From an uncultured Spiribacter sp. (GTDB taxonomy: Bacteria > Pseudomonadota > Gammaproteobacteria > Nitrococcales > Nitrococcaceae), in assembly GCA_913056145.1 (NCBI GenBank), contig CAJXMI010000014.1, forward strand, positions 1-33,690: a stretch of DNA of 33,690 nt. The letters run 5' to 3'. The position numbers and the translations under genes are program-made. Positions 20,557 to 32,565 of this stretch are shown here, piece after piece. Position 1 is the stretch's first letter. Each line of letters begins with the position of its first letter. The notes beneath the pieces are model-generated. The model was not told the DNA's origin and made no database searches. It saw nothing but the letters and a program-made list of their open reading frames with translations.

Positions 20557-21678
20557 ATGACTGATTCGCCGCTTGTCATTGTGGGCCTTTCGGGCGGAGT
20601 CGACTCTGCCGTGAGCGCCTGGCGCCTGCTGCAGCAGGGCTGGCGTGTCGAAGGCCTGTTCATGAAAAACTGGGAAGACGACGACCACGGCGGGCACTGC
20701 AGCGCCGAGGCTGACCATGCCGATGCGCGTCAGGTGGCCGAAACGCTGGGCATCCCGCTGCACCGGGCCAATTTTGCGGCGGCGTACCGCGCCGAGGTGT
20801 TCGAGCACTGCCTGGATGAATTTCGCGCCGGGCGCACACCCAACCCCGACATTCTGTGCAACCAGCGTATCAAGTTTCGCGCGTTTCTGGATCATGCGCG
20901 TCGACTGGGCGGCGATTATGTGGCAACGGGCCATTACGCCGGCGTGGATGGCCCGCCCGGGGCACGACGGCTGCGGCGGGCACGCGACGACAACAAGGAC
21001 CAGACCTACTTTCTCTACACGCTGGATCAGACACAGCTTGAGCATGCGTTGTTCCCGCTCGCCGATCTGACCAAGCCCGAGGTGCGGCGCCTTGCCGACC
21101 AGGCCGGCTTTGGCAACCACGACAAGCCCGACAGCACCGGCATCTGTTTTATCGGCGAGCGCGACTTCCGCGACTTTCTGGGCCGCTACATCGATACCTC
21201 GCCCGGGCCGGTGGTCAGTGTGGACGGTGAAACGCTCGGCGAGCACATCGGGCTCGCGTTCTACACCATCGGACAACGCCGCGGGCTGGCCCTGGGCGGT
21301 CGCGCCAGCCGCCCGGGGCTGCCCTGGTATGTTGTCGACAAAGACCTGACGGGCAACCGGCTGATCGTGGCCCAGGGCCATGATCACCCGGCGCTCCTGA
21401 ACACCGGTCTTATCGCGGCCGACTGGCATTGGGTGGATGGCAGTGGCCCGGGGGGCACACAGCGCTGCACGGCCCGCTTCCGTCATCGCCAGGCCGAGCA
21501 GGCGGCCACGCTGGTCCCGCTTGACAGCGGCTGCTGGCGGCTCGACTTTGATCAGTACCAGCGTGCGGTCACACCCGGGCAATCGGTTGTCGTCTATGAC
21601 ACCGAGGGCTGCCTGGGTGGCGGCGTGATTGACCAGCGCATCCCGATAACGAAGGTAGCGAGCGTTGGCGCAGCCTGA
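20557..21678 (+). CDS. mnmA: tRNA 2-thiouridylase MnmA
   Basis: [44 protein letters not shown]...[19 protein letters not shown]...[20 protein letters not shown]. Confidence 0.98.
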   Translation: MTDSPLVIVGLSGGVDSAVSAWRLLQQGWRVEGLFMKNWEDDDHGGHCSAEADHADARQVAETLGIPLHRANFAAAYRAEVFEHCLDEFRAGRTPNPDILCNQRIKFRAFLDHARRLGGDYVATGHYAGVDGPPGARRLRRARDDNKDQTYFLYTLDQTQLEHALFPLADLTKPEVRRLADQAGFGNHDKPDSTGICFIGERDFRDFLGRYIDTSPGPVVSVDGETLGEHIGLAFYTIGQRRGLALGGRASRPGLPWYVVDKDLTGNRLIVAQGHDHPALLNTGLIAADWHWVDGSGPGGTQRCTARFRHRQAEQAATLVPLDSGCWRLDFDQYQRAVTPGQSVVVYDTEGCLGGGVIDQRIPITKVASVGAA

Positions 21679-22282
21679 CCGCGAGGAAACGCTGGCTCTG
21701 GCAGCCGTGTTCCAGGCGCTGGCCGGCGTGCACAGCATCGCCGGGCATGGCCGCCGTCACCCGGCCGATAACATCACCTGCCTGCGGGGGCTGCTTGACG
21801 AGTGGCCAGGCTCGGTGGAGCGTCTCTACGGGGGTGTCGATGCACTCGACACGGGCCTTCGCAGCCTTGCCGAGCACCTGTCACAGCCGCAGTCAATGCA
21901 ACTCACCCGCTATCTGGTGAGCGTGATGCAGCTGGACCGACGCCTCGGCCGGCAGCGGCATCATCTCGGCGAGCTTACCGCCGGCCTCGAGCGGGCGCGC
22001 GAACAGGCCCGCTACTTTGGCGCCCTCGACCACCCCAGCGTCCTGCACAATCTGGCCGGGCTCTACAGCGATCATGTGAGCCCGCTGCGCCCCAGGATCC
22101 TGGTGCAGGGCCAGGCAAGCCATTTGCAGGACAGCGACAACGCCGCCGTGATCCGGGCATTGCTGCTGGCGGCCATTCGCGCGGCGGGTCTGTGGCGGGC
22201 CGCTGGCGGCGGTCGCATACGGCTGGTGCTGCAGCGCCGCCAGGTGGTGGACGCCGGGCGGGCGCTACTGGCCCGGACCTGA
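21665..22282 (+). CDS. hflD: High frequency lysogenization protein HflD homolog
   Basis: [29 protein letters not shown]...; TTG start overlapping the end of mnmA; position after mnmA is conserved in gammaproteobacteria. Confidence 0.88.
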   Translation: MAQPDREETLALAAVFQALAGVHSIAGHGRRHPADNITCLRGLLDEWPGSVERLYGGVDALDTGLRSLAEHLSQPQSMQLTRYLVSVMQLDRRLGRQRHHLGELTAGLERAREQARYFGALDHPSVLHNLAGLYSDHVSPLRPRILVQGQASHLQDSDNAAVIRALLLAAIRAAGLWRAAGGGRIRLVLQRRQVVDAGRALLART

Positions 22283-22429
22283 GCGGCCATTCGCCGGCCA
22301 TGGCCGGCCTGCACGGCTGCGCAGACCTGTTCTGCGGCGTTGCATCATGTAGAATATCAACGCCACGGACAGGCAAAAAGCAAACGACGACAGAGTGCCC
22401 CGCGCGCACGCTGAATTCCGGGAGGAAGC

Positions 22430-25183
<2,754 letters not shown>

Positions 25184-25210
25184 GCCCGGCGCTCAGCCGA
25201 CCCGGTCCAC

Positions 25211-25241
25211 AAAAAACCCGGCCATTTGGCCGGGTTTTTTT
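25211..25241. terminator. Bidirectional rho-independent terminator between convergent acnA and the 54-aa ORF
   Basis: AAAAAA-CCCGGCC-attt-GGCCGGG-TTTTTTTA: 7-bp GC stem with A-tract/U-tract on both sides. Confidence 0.93.
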
Positions 25242-25262
25242 ATGCATTGCGTCTGGAGGACG

Positions 25263-25427
25263 CTAGCGTCGCTTCACGATAACGCTACGCCAGACGTCAT
25301 AGCCGGCCAGCGCGGCGCAGCCCAGCGTCACCACGATCAGATCGGGATGCGGAACAAAAATCGGGATCACCGAGATGAATGCGAGCAGCATGAGCAAGCC
25401 GACAATCGCCATTATCCGATCAATCAT
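25263..25427 (-). CDS. Small (54-aa) predicted membrane protein
   Basis: MIDRIMAIVGLLMLLAFISVIPIFVPHPDLIVVTLGCAALAGYDVWRSVIVKRR; two hydrophobic segments; ATGA overlap with the amidase stop. Confidence 0.75.
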   Translation of the reverse strand: MIDRIMAIVGLLMLLAFISVIPIFVPHPDLIVVTLGCAALAGYDVWRSVIVKRR

Positions 25428-26782
25428 GGGGTGTCCTCCACATCGGCGGCGCACTGCTGGACTAACCAGCGGGCCGTTCTCAACAATTTGGCATCCTGCC
25501 CATAGGCGCCGACCAGCTGGACGCCAATAGGCAGCCCATTCTCTCCGGCAAGCAGGGGCAGCGTTACAGCGGGCAACCCGCAGAATGTCCACAAACTACA
25601 GAATATGGGATCGCCCGTGCTATCCAGGCCAGCTGGCGCCTCCCCGGGGGCAGCCGGCGTGAGTATGGCATCAAAGCGCTCAAACAATGGCTCAAGGGAA
25701 TCGCGCATGACGCCTTGCATGTCCAGAGCGGCCAGATAGTCTACCGCCGCCACCTCCCGTCCCTGGGTGACCAGTGACCGAAAGGGCTCACTCATCTGCT
25801 CTGCGCTCTTGTCGACATAATGCCCCAGATTACGCGCCATCTCGGCGGCCATGACCGTCGCCAGCCACCCCGCTCCACGAGCGAACACCTCGGGCAGTTC
25901 GGCATTCGTACCATGCTCACCCAGCACCGCCAGCAGCTCCTCGAAGCCCTGACGGGTGGCCGCCTCGGCGCGATCCCAGAAGGGTGTTTTGACCATGGCC
26001 AGATCTGGCGTGACCGGCGGCTCGGCGAGGGAATCGGCCAGCAGCGGGCCGGGGTTGAGATGACAGCCCGGATCGTCAGCATCCGGCCCCATTATCTCGC
26101 CCGCAAGGGCCACATCCTCAACGGTCCGTCCAAAAAAACCGATCTGATCCAGACTGGGGGCCGCTTTTAGCACGCCGGTCCGCGGCACTGCGCCCTGGCT
26201 GGGCTTGTAGCCGACAACGCCACAGAACGATGCCGGCCGAATCACCGACCCGTTGGTCTGCGTCCCGACGGCGAATGGCACCATCCCGGCGGCCACGGCC
26301 GCGGCCGAGCCGCTCGATGATCCACCCGGCGTGCGCTGGGGATCATGCGGGTTACGAGTCTTGCCGGGGTGAAAGTAGGCAAGCTCCGCGGTGACCGTCT
26401 TGCCGACAATCACCGCACCCGCGTTGCGGAGGCGCCGAACCAGTGCGGCATCTTCCCAGGGCCGGTTGCCTGCATCGACGACCGTGCCATTCTCGGTAGG
26501 CAGCCCCTTGGCATCGATGATGTCTTTGACCCCCACGGGCACCCCGTGGAGCGCCGACAACGGCAGGCCATCGGCGCGCCGGCGATCCCGCTCACGCGCC
26601 TCGAACACCGCCCGTTGCCGGTCGATGTTCACCCAGGCTCCCAGCGTGTCGTCGGCCGAGTCGATTCGGGCAAGGCAGGCCTCGGTCAAGGCCTGCGCCT
26701 TCAATGCCCCCGCCGCAATCTGCCGCGCCGCCTCATGCGCTGACAGGTCGGCCGGATTGGCCGTCGCCTCCTGCTCAGCCAT
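25424..26782 (-). CDS. Amidase signature family protein
   Basis: VPVGVKDIIDAKGLPTENGT, TPGGSSSGSAAAVAAGMVPFAVGTQTNGSVIRPASFCGVVGYKPS: Lys-cisSer-Ser signature. Start at 26782 (MAEQEA) or 26791 (MRFMAEQ). Confidence 0.94.
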   Translation of the reverse strand: MAEQEATANPADLSAHEAARQIAAGALKAQALTEACLARIDSADDTLGAWVNIDRQRAVFEARERDRRRADGLPLSALHGVPVGVKDIIDAKGLPTENGTVVDAGNRPWEDAALVRRLRNAGAVIVGKTVTAELAYFHPGKTRNPHDPQRTPGGSSSGSAAAVAAGMVPFAVGTQTNGSVIRPASFCGVVGYKPSQGAVPRTGVLKAAPSLDQIGFFGRTVEDVALAGEIMGPDADDPGCHLNPGPLLADSLAEPPVTPDLAMVKTPFWDRAEAATRQGFEELLAVLGEHGTNAELPEVFARGAGWLATVMAAEMARNLGHYVDKSAEQMSEPFRSLVTQGREVAAVDYLAALDMQGVMRDSLEPLFERFDAILTPAAPGEAPAGLDSTGDPIFCSLWTFCGLPAVTLPLLAGENGLPIGVQLVGAYGQDAKLLRTARWLVQQCAADVEDTP

Positions 26783-28193
26783 AAACCGCATCCGGCAGCC
26801 AATAGACCAGCTGAGGGAAGTTATAGAGCAGCACCATCGATATCAGCACAAAGAACAGGAATGGCATACAGCCTTTGAATATCTGCACCAATTGCACCGA
26901 TGGCGGAGCGATGCCCTTGAGGTAATAGGCCGACATGGCCATTGGCGGCGTCAGGAACGAGGTCTGCAGATTCAGCGCCACCAGGATGCCAAAGAACAGC
27001 GGATCCACTCCGAAGATCTCGAGCAGCGGCAGGAAGATGGGCACGAAGATGATGATGATCTCCGACCACTCAAGCGGCCAGCCCAACAGAAAGATAATGA
27101 GCTGCGCCAGGATCAGGAACGTCACTGTATTGAGATTCAGGCTGGTGACGAAGTCCGTGATCAGATGCTCGCCGCCCAGATACGAGAACACCGAAGAAAA
27201 GGTCCACGATCCCACGAACAGCCAGCAGACCATTGCGGTGGTTTTGAGCGTGAGATAGACCGACTCGCGCAGTTTCTCCCAGGTAAGGGCCCGGTAGATC
27301 GCCGCCAGCCCCAGACCACCCAACGCACCGGCCGATGCCGCTTCGGTGGGGGTTGCGAGTCCGAACAGTATGGATCCGAGTACCGCCATGATGAGCACCG
27401 CAAGGGGCACGAACGACGTCAGGATCATCACCACCAGCTTGCCAAAAGGAACATCGCCCACTTCATCATCCGTGGGCTTGGGCGCCACCGAGGGCTGCAG
27501 CAGGCTGCGCCCGATGATGTAGGTGATATAGAGCCCGGCCAGCAGCAGGCCGGGAAGCAGCGCACCGGCATAGAGTCGAACGATCGAAGTCCCGGTCGCC
27601 GCCGCGTAGACGATCAGCATGATCGATGGCGGGATCAGAATACCCAACGTACCGCCGGCGCAGATCACTCCGGAGGCAAACGAATGGTTGTACCGGGCAT
27701 TGAGCATTGCCGGCAATGCCAGCAGCCCCATGAGAGTCACCACCGCACCCACAATTCCGGTTGCCGTGGCAAACAGGGTGCAGGTGATCAGTGCCGCGAC
27801 CGCCATTGCCCCGGGCAGACGCCGGGCGGCGATGTAGAGCGTAGAGAACAGGCGCTCGACGATGTTGGAGCGCTCGACGATATAGCCCATGAACAAAAAC
27901 AGCGGCACCGCCGTGAGCACTTCATTGGCCATCACCGAGTAGGTCTGGTTCACAAACAGGTCAAACACCCGGTTGTTCAAAAACCCGTCGATATACGCCT
28001 GCCAGACCTCCCAGCCCTGCGCACCCTCTTCTACCAGGCGCTCGTAGCCACGCCACATGCGGCCGGCATCAAAATAGGCAAAGTACCCAAAGCCGATGCC
28101 AAGGGCCATCAGCGTGAAAGCGATCGGGAAGCCGAGGAAAATGGATAGGATGAAGACCCCGAGCATCATGATGGCAATTTGGGGATCAGTCAT
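26775..28193 (-). CDS. TRAP transporter large permease (DctM-like)
   Basis: MTDPQIAIMMLGVFILSIFLGFPIAFTLMALGIGFGYFAYFD...VPLFLFMGYIVERSNIVERLF...GGTLGILIPPSIMLIVYAAATGTSIVRLYAGALLPGLLLAGLY. Confidence 0.96.
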   Translation of the reverse strand: MTDPQIAIMMLGVFILSIFLGFPIAFTLMALGIGFGYFAYFDAGRMWRGYERLVEEGAQGWEVWQAYIDGFLNNRVFDLFVNQTYSVMANEVLTAVPLFLFMGYIVERSNIVERLFSTLYIAARRLPGAMAVAALITCTLFATATGIVGAVVTLMGLLALPAMLNARYNHSFASGVICAGGTLGILIPPSIMLIVYAAATGTSIVRLYAGALLPGLLLAGLYITYIIGRSLLQPSVAPKPTDDEVGDVPFGKLVVMILTSFVPLAVLIMAVLGSILFGLATPTEAASAGALGGLGLAAIYRALTWEKLRESVYLTLKTTAMVCWLFVGSWTFSSVFSYLGGEHLITDFVTSLNLNTVTFLILAQLIIFLLGWPLEWSEIIIIFVPIFLPLLEIFGVDPLFFGILVALNLQTSFLTPPMAMSAYYLKGIAPPSVQLVQIFKGCMPFLFFVLISMVLLYNFPQLVYWLPDAVYG

Positions 28194-28807
28194 CGCGCGT
28201 TTCCTCCGGTTGTTGGTGCACCGTCAGCGGCGCCATTGTCACTATCCAGCGCACCCTGCTCGAGCAACTGATCTTCCAGCTCGGTGACATCGCGTACGTC
28301 GGCGGGCCATTCACCGGTACGTATGCAAACAATGCATCGAAGCACCTGCGCGATCCCCTGAATAAACATGAGGACACCGCCGACAACAAGCATCGTCTTG
28401 AAGTGAAAGATGGGAATGCCGGCGGGGGAGAACACACTGGTCTCCATGTACTGCCAGGAGCGCCCTGCATACTTCCAGCCCGCAAAAATCAGCGCGAGGA
28501 TGCCCGGGAAGAAGAACACAAAATAAAGCGTCAGCTCGACGCGCGCCTGTGTTCTTGGCTTCCAGAGTCGGTACAGGAAGTCGCCACGCACGTGGGCGTT
28601 GCGCGAGAGCGTGTAGGCACCCCCTACCATGAACAGGGTGCCGTACAGAATATAGGACATGTCATACGCCCATGCCGTCGGCGCCGTAAACAGATAGCGC
28701 GACAACACCTCATACCCCATGCCAAAGGCCATGAGCAGTATCAGCCAGGCAAAGCTCCGCCCGACCCATGTCGTCAATCGATCAATCGCTTGTATGACCT
28801 GGAGCAT
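28190..28807 (-). CDS. TRAP transporter small permease (DctQ-like)
   Basis: MLQVIQAIDRLTTWVGRSFAWLILLMAFGMGYEVLSRYLFTAPTAWAYDMSYILYGTLFMVGGAYTLSRNAHVRGDFLYRLW; 4-bp ATGA overlap with the large permease. Confidence 0.94.
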   Translation of the reverse strand: MLQVIQAIDRLTTWVGRSFAWLILLMAFGMGYEVLSRYLFTAPTAWAYDMSYILYGTLFMVGGAYTLSRNAHVRGDFLYRLWKPRTQARVELTLYFVFFFPGILALIFAGWKYAGRSWQYMETSVFSPAGIPIFHFKTMLVVGGVLMFIQGIAQVLRCIVCIRTGEWPADVRDVTELEDQLLEQGALDSDNGAADGAPTTGGNAR

Positions 28808-28838
28808 AGACCACTCGTGTCAGATGCGTGAAAGAAGA

Positions 28839-28868
28839 GGCGGCCCCGTGTCAAAGACCGGGGCCGCC
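28839..28868 (-). terminator. Intercistronic hairpin between dctP-like and dctQ-like genes (attenuator or 3'-end stabiliser)
   Basis: Minus strand GGCGGCCCCG-gtctttgaca-CGGGGCCGCC (10-bp perfect stem) followed by TCTTCTTTC. Confidence 0.6.
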
Positions 28869-28888
28869 TTGTCGACGACCCGACGGCC

Positions 28889-30061
28889 TTACATGTTCAG
28901 CCGGCCCGGGAAGAAGTGGTCATAGGCGAGCTGCAGGTCGGGCTGGTTCATCAGCTCGTAGAACACCGTCCGCTCGACCCACTCCTTCTGGCTCTCCATG
29001 ACCCGACGCATGAAGCTGTCCTCTTCCAGCGTGGGAATCAGTGTGCTCCAGGCCTCGAGCTGGGCGGCAAGGATTTCATCCGAGGTGCGATGGACGGTCA
29101 CGCCCGACTCGGTCTGCAGGGACTGCAGGTCGGCCGAGTAACGATCCAGTGCCGATGCCGTGTTCGACGTCGACGCCGCCTCGACCGCATGGATGAGAAT
29201 GGCCTGCAGATCGTCATCCAGGCTCTCGAGCATGTCGCGGTTGAACAGCCACTCGAAGGACTCACTGGCCTGGTGGTAGGAGCCGAGGTAGTAGTTCTTG
29301 GCCACATCCTGCGCACCGAAGTCGCTGTCGGACGACGGGTTATTGAACTCGAACGCGTCGATGACGCCACGCTCCATGGCCGGCACGATCTCGCCGCCCG
29401 GGAGCTGCGCAACCGCCATGCCCATTTCCTGGAGCAGATCGGCCGCGAGGCCCACGGTGCGGTACTTCAGGCCCTGGATGTCCTGCACGGAGGTGACATC
29501 GGCATCCTTGAACCAGCCAAAGGGCTGGGATGGCATCGGGAAGCCAAACATGCCCACCACGTTCAGGCCCATGATGTCCTGCGTGAGCTCGCGGTAGAGC
29601 TCGCGGCCACCACCGGCATACCACCAGGCCATCATGTTGTTGGCGTCACCCCCCCAGACCGGGCCGGTGCCGAACAGTGAGGCGGCCTTGTTCTTGCCAT
29701 ACCAGTAGACCGGCACATCGTGGCCGATATCGAGGATGCCGTCGCTGACGGCGTCCATGACCTGGAATGCCTTGACGATGGCGCCCGCCGGCAGCAGGTC
29801 GATCTGGATGCGCCCACCCGACATGCTGTGCACGCGATCCACGTACTCGCGGGCAAAGTCGTTCCAGATGTTGCCGCCGCCCCAGGCGGTCTGCATCTTC
29901 AGGACAATCGGCGACTGCGCATTGACGTAAGGGGCGCCCATGATCGTGGTGCCGGCGGCAACACCACCCGCTGCCACGAGGCCGCCCTTCAGGAACTTCC
30001 GGCGCGAGCTGTCCGGCCCGCTCATTTCGCTCTTGACGTTATCAACCTTCGATTCGGTCAT
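28889..30061 (-). CDS. TRAP transporter substrate-binding protein, TakP/DctP7-like, Tat-exported
   Basis: N-terminal SRRKFLKGGLVAAGGVAAGTTIMGAPYVNA twin-arginine signal; LKMQTAWGGGNIWNDFAREYVDRVHSMSGGRIQIDLLPAGAIVKAFQVMDAVSDGILDIGHDVPVYWYGKNKAASLFGTGPVWG; LPGGEIVPAMERGVIDAFE. Start at 30061 chosen over 30163. Confidence 0.93.
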   Translation of the reverse strand: MTESKVDNVKSEMSGPDSSRRKFLKGGLVAAGGVAAGTTIMGAPYVNAQSPIVLKMQTAWGGGNIWNDFAREYVDRVHSMSGGRIQIDLLPAGAIVKAFQVMDAVSDGILDIGHDVPVYWYGKNKAASLFGTGPVWGGDANNMMAWWYAGGGRELYRELTQDIMGLNVVGMFGFPMPSQPFGWFKDADVTSVQDIQGLKYRTVGLAADLLQEMGMAVAQLPGGEIVPAMERGVIDAFEFNNPSSDSDFGAQDVAKNYYLGSYHQASESFEWLFNRDMLESLDDDLQAILIHAVEAASTSNTASALDRYSADLQSLQTESGVTVHRTSDEILAAQLEAWSTLIPTLEEDSFMRRVMESQKEWVERTVFYELMNQPDLQLAYDHFFPGRLNM

Positions 30062-30111
30062 CGCTTCTCTCCTCCGGTTTCTAAATGACACCTTGTTCGG
30101 GTGCGTCATCA

Positions 30112-30157
30112 AGACCAAACCGCGGGGTTCCGTCCACACCCGCGCGGTAATTGGTCT
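30112..30157. promoter_or_regulatory. Bulged inverted repeat in the dctP-like leader
   Basis: AGACCAA-ACCGCG ... CGCGGT-aa-TTGGTCT: 13 bp of pairing with a 2-nt bulge. Confidence 0.4.
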
Positions 30158-30183
30158 GGCCAAAAGATCAGATCATATCTGTT

Positions 30184-30214
30184 CCTGTGGCGCAAACACT
30201 TCATGCGCCACAGG
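30184..30214. terminator. Hairpin immediately downstream of the glcB stop
   Basis: CCTGTGGCGC-aaacacttcat-GCGCCACAGG: perfect 10-bp inverted repeat, 11-nt loop; no clear U-tract on the minus strand. Confidence 0.5.
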
Positions 30215-30215
30215 C

Positions 30216-32390
30216 TCAACTGGCGCTGTCGCCCTTGAGCGCCCGCCGATGCGCATGCAGCAGCGGCTCGGTGTAGCCACTGGGCTGCTCCCGGCCCTTG
30301 AACACCAGGTCACAGGCCGCCTGGAAGGCAATGCCATCAAAGCCCGGCGCCATTGGCGTATAGGTGGGGTCAGCGGCGTTCTGGCGGTCGACCACGGCGG
30401 CCATGCGCTTCATGGCCTCGAGCACCTGCTCCTCGGTAATCACTCCGTGGTGCAGCCAGTTGGCCAGCAGCTGACTGGCGATTCGCAGCGTGGCGCGATC
30501 CTCCATGAGGCCCACGTCATTGATATCGGGGACCTTGGAGCAACCCACGCCATGGTCAATCCAGCGCACCACATAGCCCAGAATGCCCTGGCAGTTGTTG
30601 TCGAGCTCCTCGCGGATCTCGGCTTCGCTCCAGTCGGGGCTGTCGGCCACGGGGATGGTCAGCAAATCGTCCAGTCCAGCCCGCTGCGCGCCGGCCAGCT
30701 CGGTCTGCCGCGCGCGCACGTCGACCTGATGGTAGTGCGTGGCATGCAGGGTGGCAGCGGTTGGCGAAGGGACCCAGGCACAGTTGGCACCCGCGCGCGG
30801 ATGGCCGATCTTGGTGTCGATCATTTCCGCCATTCGATCGGGCATGGCCCACATGCCCTTGCCGATCTGGGCGTGGCCGGGCAGACCGCAGGCAAGCCCC
30901 GTGTCCACGTTCCAGTCCTCGTAGGCGTTCAGCCAGCGCGACTGCTTCATGGCGCCCTTGCGGATCATGGGGCCCGCTTCCATGCTGGTATGGATCTCAT
31001 CGCCGGTGCGATCCAGGAACCCGGTATTAATGAAGATCAGGCGCTCACGGGCCTCGCGGATGCAGGCCTTGAGGTTGAGCGTGGTCCGCCGCTCTTCGTC
31101 CATCACGCCGACCTTGAGCGTGTTGGCGGGCAGCCCGAGCACCTGCTCGACCCGGCTGAAGAGCTCGACGGTGAGCGCCACCTCGTCGGGCCCATGCATC
31201 TTGGGTTTGACGATATAGACGCTGCCCGAGCGGCTGTTGCCGCCCTCGCGCTGCAGGTCGTGCATGGCAATCATCGACGTGCACAGCGCATCGAGCATGC
31301 CCTCGGGGATTTCGTTGCCCTCGCCATCCAGCACGGCCGGCGTGGTCATGAGGTGGCCCACATTACGCACCAGCAGCAGGCTCCGGCCAGGCAGCACCAG
31401 GGCCTGGCCATTCGCGCCCGTATAGTGGCGGTCGGGGTTGAGCGTCCGGGTAACCTCGCGGCCCTGCTTGTAGAACGACTCGGTCAGGTCGCCACGCATG
31501 AGCCCCAGCCAGTTGCCGTAGACAAGCGCCTTGTCCTCGCCGTCGACCGCGGCCACCGAATCCTCGCAGTCCTGAATCGCGGTAACGGCCGACTCCAGGA
31601 CCAGGTCGCGCACACCGGCCGGATGCGTCCGGCCAATGGGGTCTTCGGGGTCGATGCTGATCTCGACATGCAGGCCGTGCCGGCAGAGCACCACCGCGGT
31701 TGGCGTCTCGCCGCCCGCAAAGCCGACGAATTGGCCGACGTCGGCCAGCGTGGTCTGGCCACCGGCCGCCAGCGTGACCTCGAGGGAATGTGCGCCGTCC
31801 CTGGCAACAACCCGGTAGGCCGTGACGTCACTGTGGCTGCCGGCCGCCAGCGGGAAGTTGGCATCCAGGAATGCGGCCGCCCAGGCCACGACCCGGCGCG
31901 CGCGCTCGGGGTTGAACGCCTTGCCGCGCTCGGCGCCGTCGGCCTCGGGAATGACATCCGTGCCGTAGAGCGCGTCATAGAGGCTGCCCCAACGCGCATT
32001 GGCCGCGTTCAGCGCGTAGCGCGCATTGTTAACGGGAACCACGAGCTGCGGTCCCGCCACCTCGGCGATTTCGCGATCCACGTTGGTGGTGGTCACCGGG
32101 AAGTCAGCGGGCGCCGGGCGCAGATAGCCAATTTCTTCGAGGAAGTTGCGATAGGCCGGCTCGGCATGCCGCCCGGGGTTATCGCGATGCCACTGATCGA
32201 TGCTTGCCTGCAGCGTATCCCGCTCGGCGAGCAGTGCCTGGTTGCGCGGCCCGAGGTCGCGGACGATATCGGCCAGCCCCTGCCAGAATGTGGCCGCGTC
32301 AACGCCCGTGCCCGGCAGCGCCTCGTTGACGATCAGCCCGTGAAGTGGTGACGCCACCTGCAATCCGGCCACCTGCACATACTCGCTCAT
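30216..32390 (-). CDS. glcB: Malate synthase G
   Basis: [58 protein letters not shown]...; [78 protein letters not shown]. Confidence 0.98.
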   Translation of the reverse strand: MSEYVQVAGLQVASPLHGLIVNEALPGTGVDAATFWQGLADIVRDLGPRNQALLAERDTLQASIDQWHRDNPGRHAEPAYRNFLEEIGYLRPAPADFPVTTTNVDREIAEVAGPQLVVPVNNARYALNAANARWGSLYDALYGTDVIPEADGAERGKAFNPERARRVVAWAAAFLDANFPLAAGSHSDVTAYRVVARDGAHSLEVTLAAGGQTTLADVGQFVGFAGGETPTAVVLCRHGLHVEISIDPEDPIGRTHPAGVRDLVLESAVTAIQDCEDSVAAVDGEDKALVYGNWLGLMRGDLTESFYKQGREVTRTLNPDRHYTGANGQALVLPGRSLLLVRNVGHLMTTPAVLDGEGNEIPEGMLDALCTSMIAMHDLQREGGNSRSGSVYIVKPKMHGPDEVALTVELFSRVEQVLGLPANTLKVGVMDEERRTTLNLKACIREARERLIFINTGFLDRTGDEIHTSMEAGPMIRKGAMKQSRWLNAYEDWNVDTGLACGLPGHAQIGKGMWAMPDRMAEMIDTKIGHPRAGANCAWVPSPTAATLHATHYHQVDVRARQTELAGAQRAGLDDLLTIPVADSPDWSEAEIREELDNNCQGILGYVVRWIDHGVGCSKVPDINDVGLMEDRATLRIASQLLANWLHHGVITEEQVLEAMKRMAAVVDRQNAADPTYTPMAPGFDGIAFQAACDLVFKGREQPSGYTEPLLHAHRRALKGDSAS

Positions 32391-32565
32391 TGATGCCTCC
32401 TCACCCGCGAATTGAATTTTTGCTGGCACAGCCCCTGTGCCCGGTCAGCTAACATAAACCAGTCGCCTGCCCGCTTAAAGGTGTGGTCGGACCAAAATTC
32501 CCGCGGATTCACGGGGACTGCTACCATGGAGCGTGGCAATTCAGGGACAGGACAGGGGCTGGGCC

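Noticed and set aside
20452-21738. 428-aa minus ORF antisense to mnmA
   Set aside because: Antisense shadow; mnmA is unambiguous.
26391-28148. 585-aa + ORF antisense to the TRAP large permease and amidase
   Set aside because: His/Gln/Arg-rich antisense translation with no domain.
29940-32351. 803-aa + ORF antisense to glcB
   Set aside because: Antisense shadow; glcB is unambiguous. Length alone is not evidence in this GC range.
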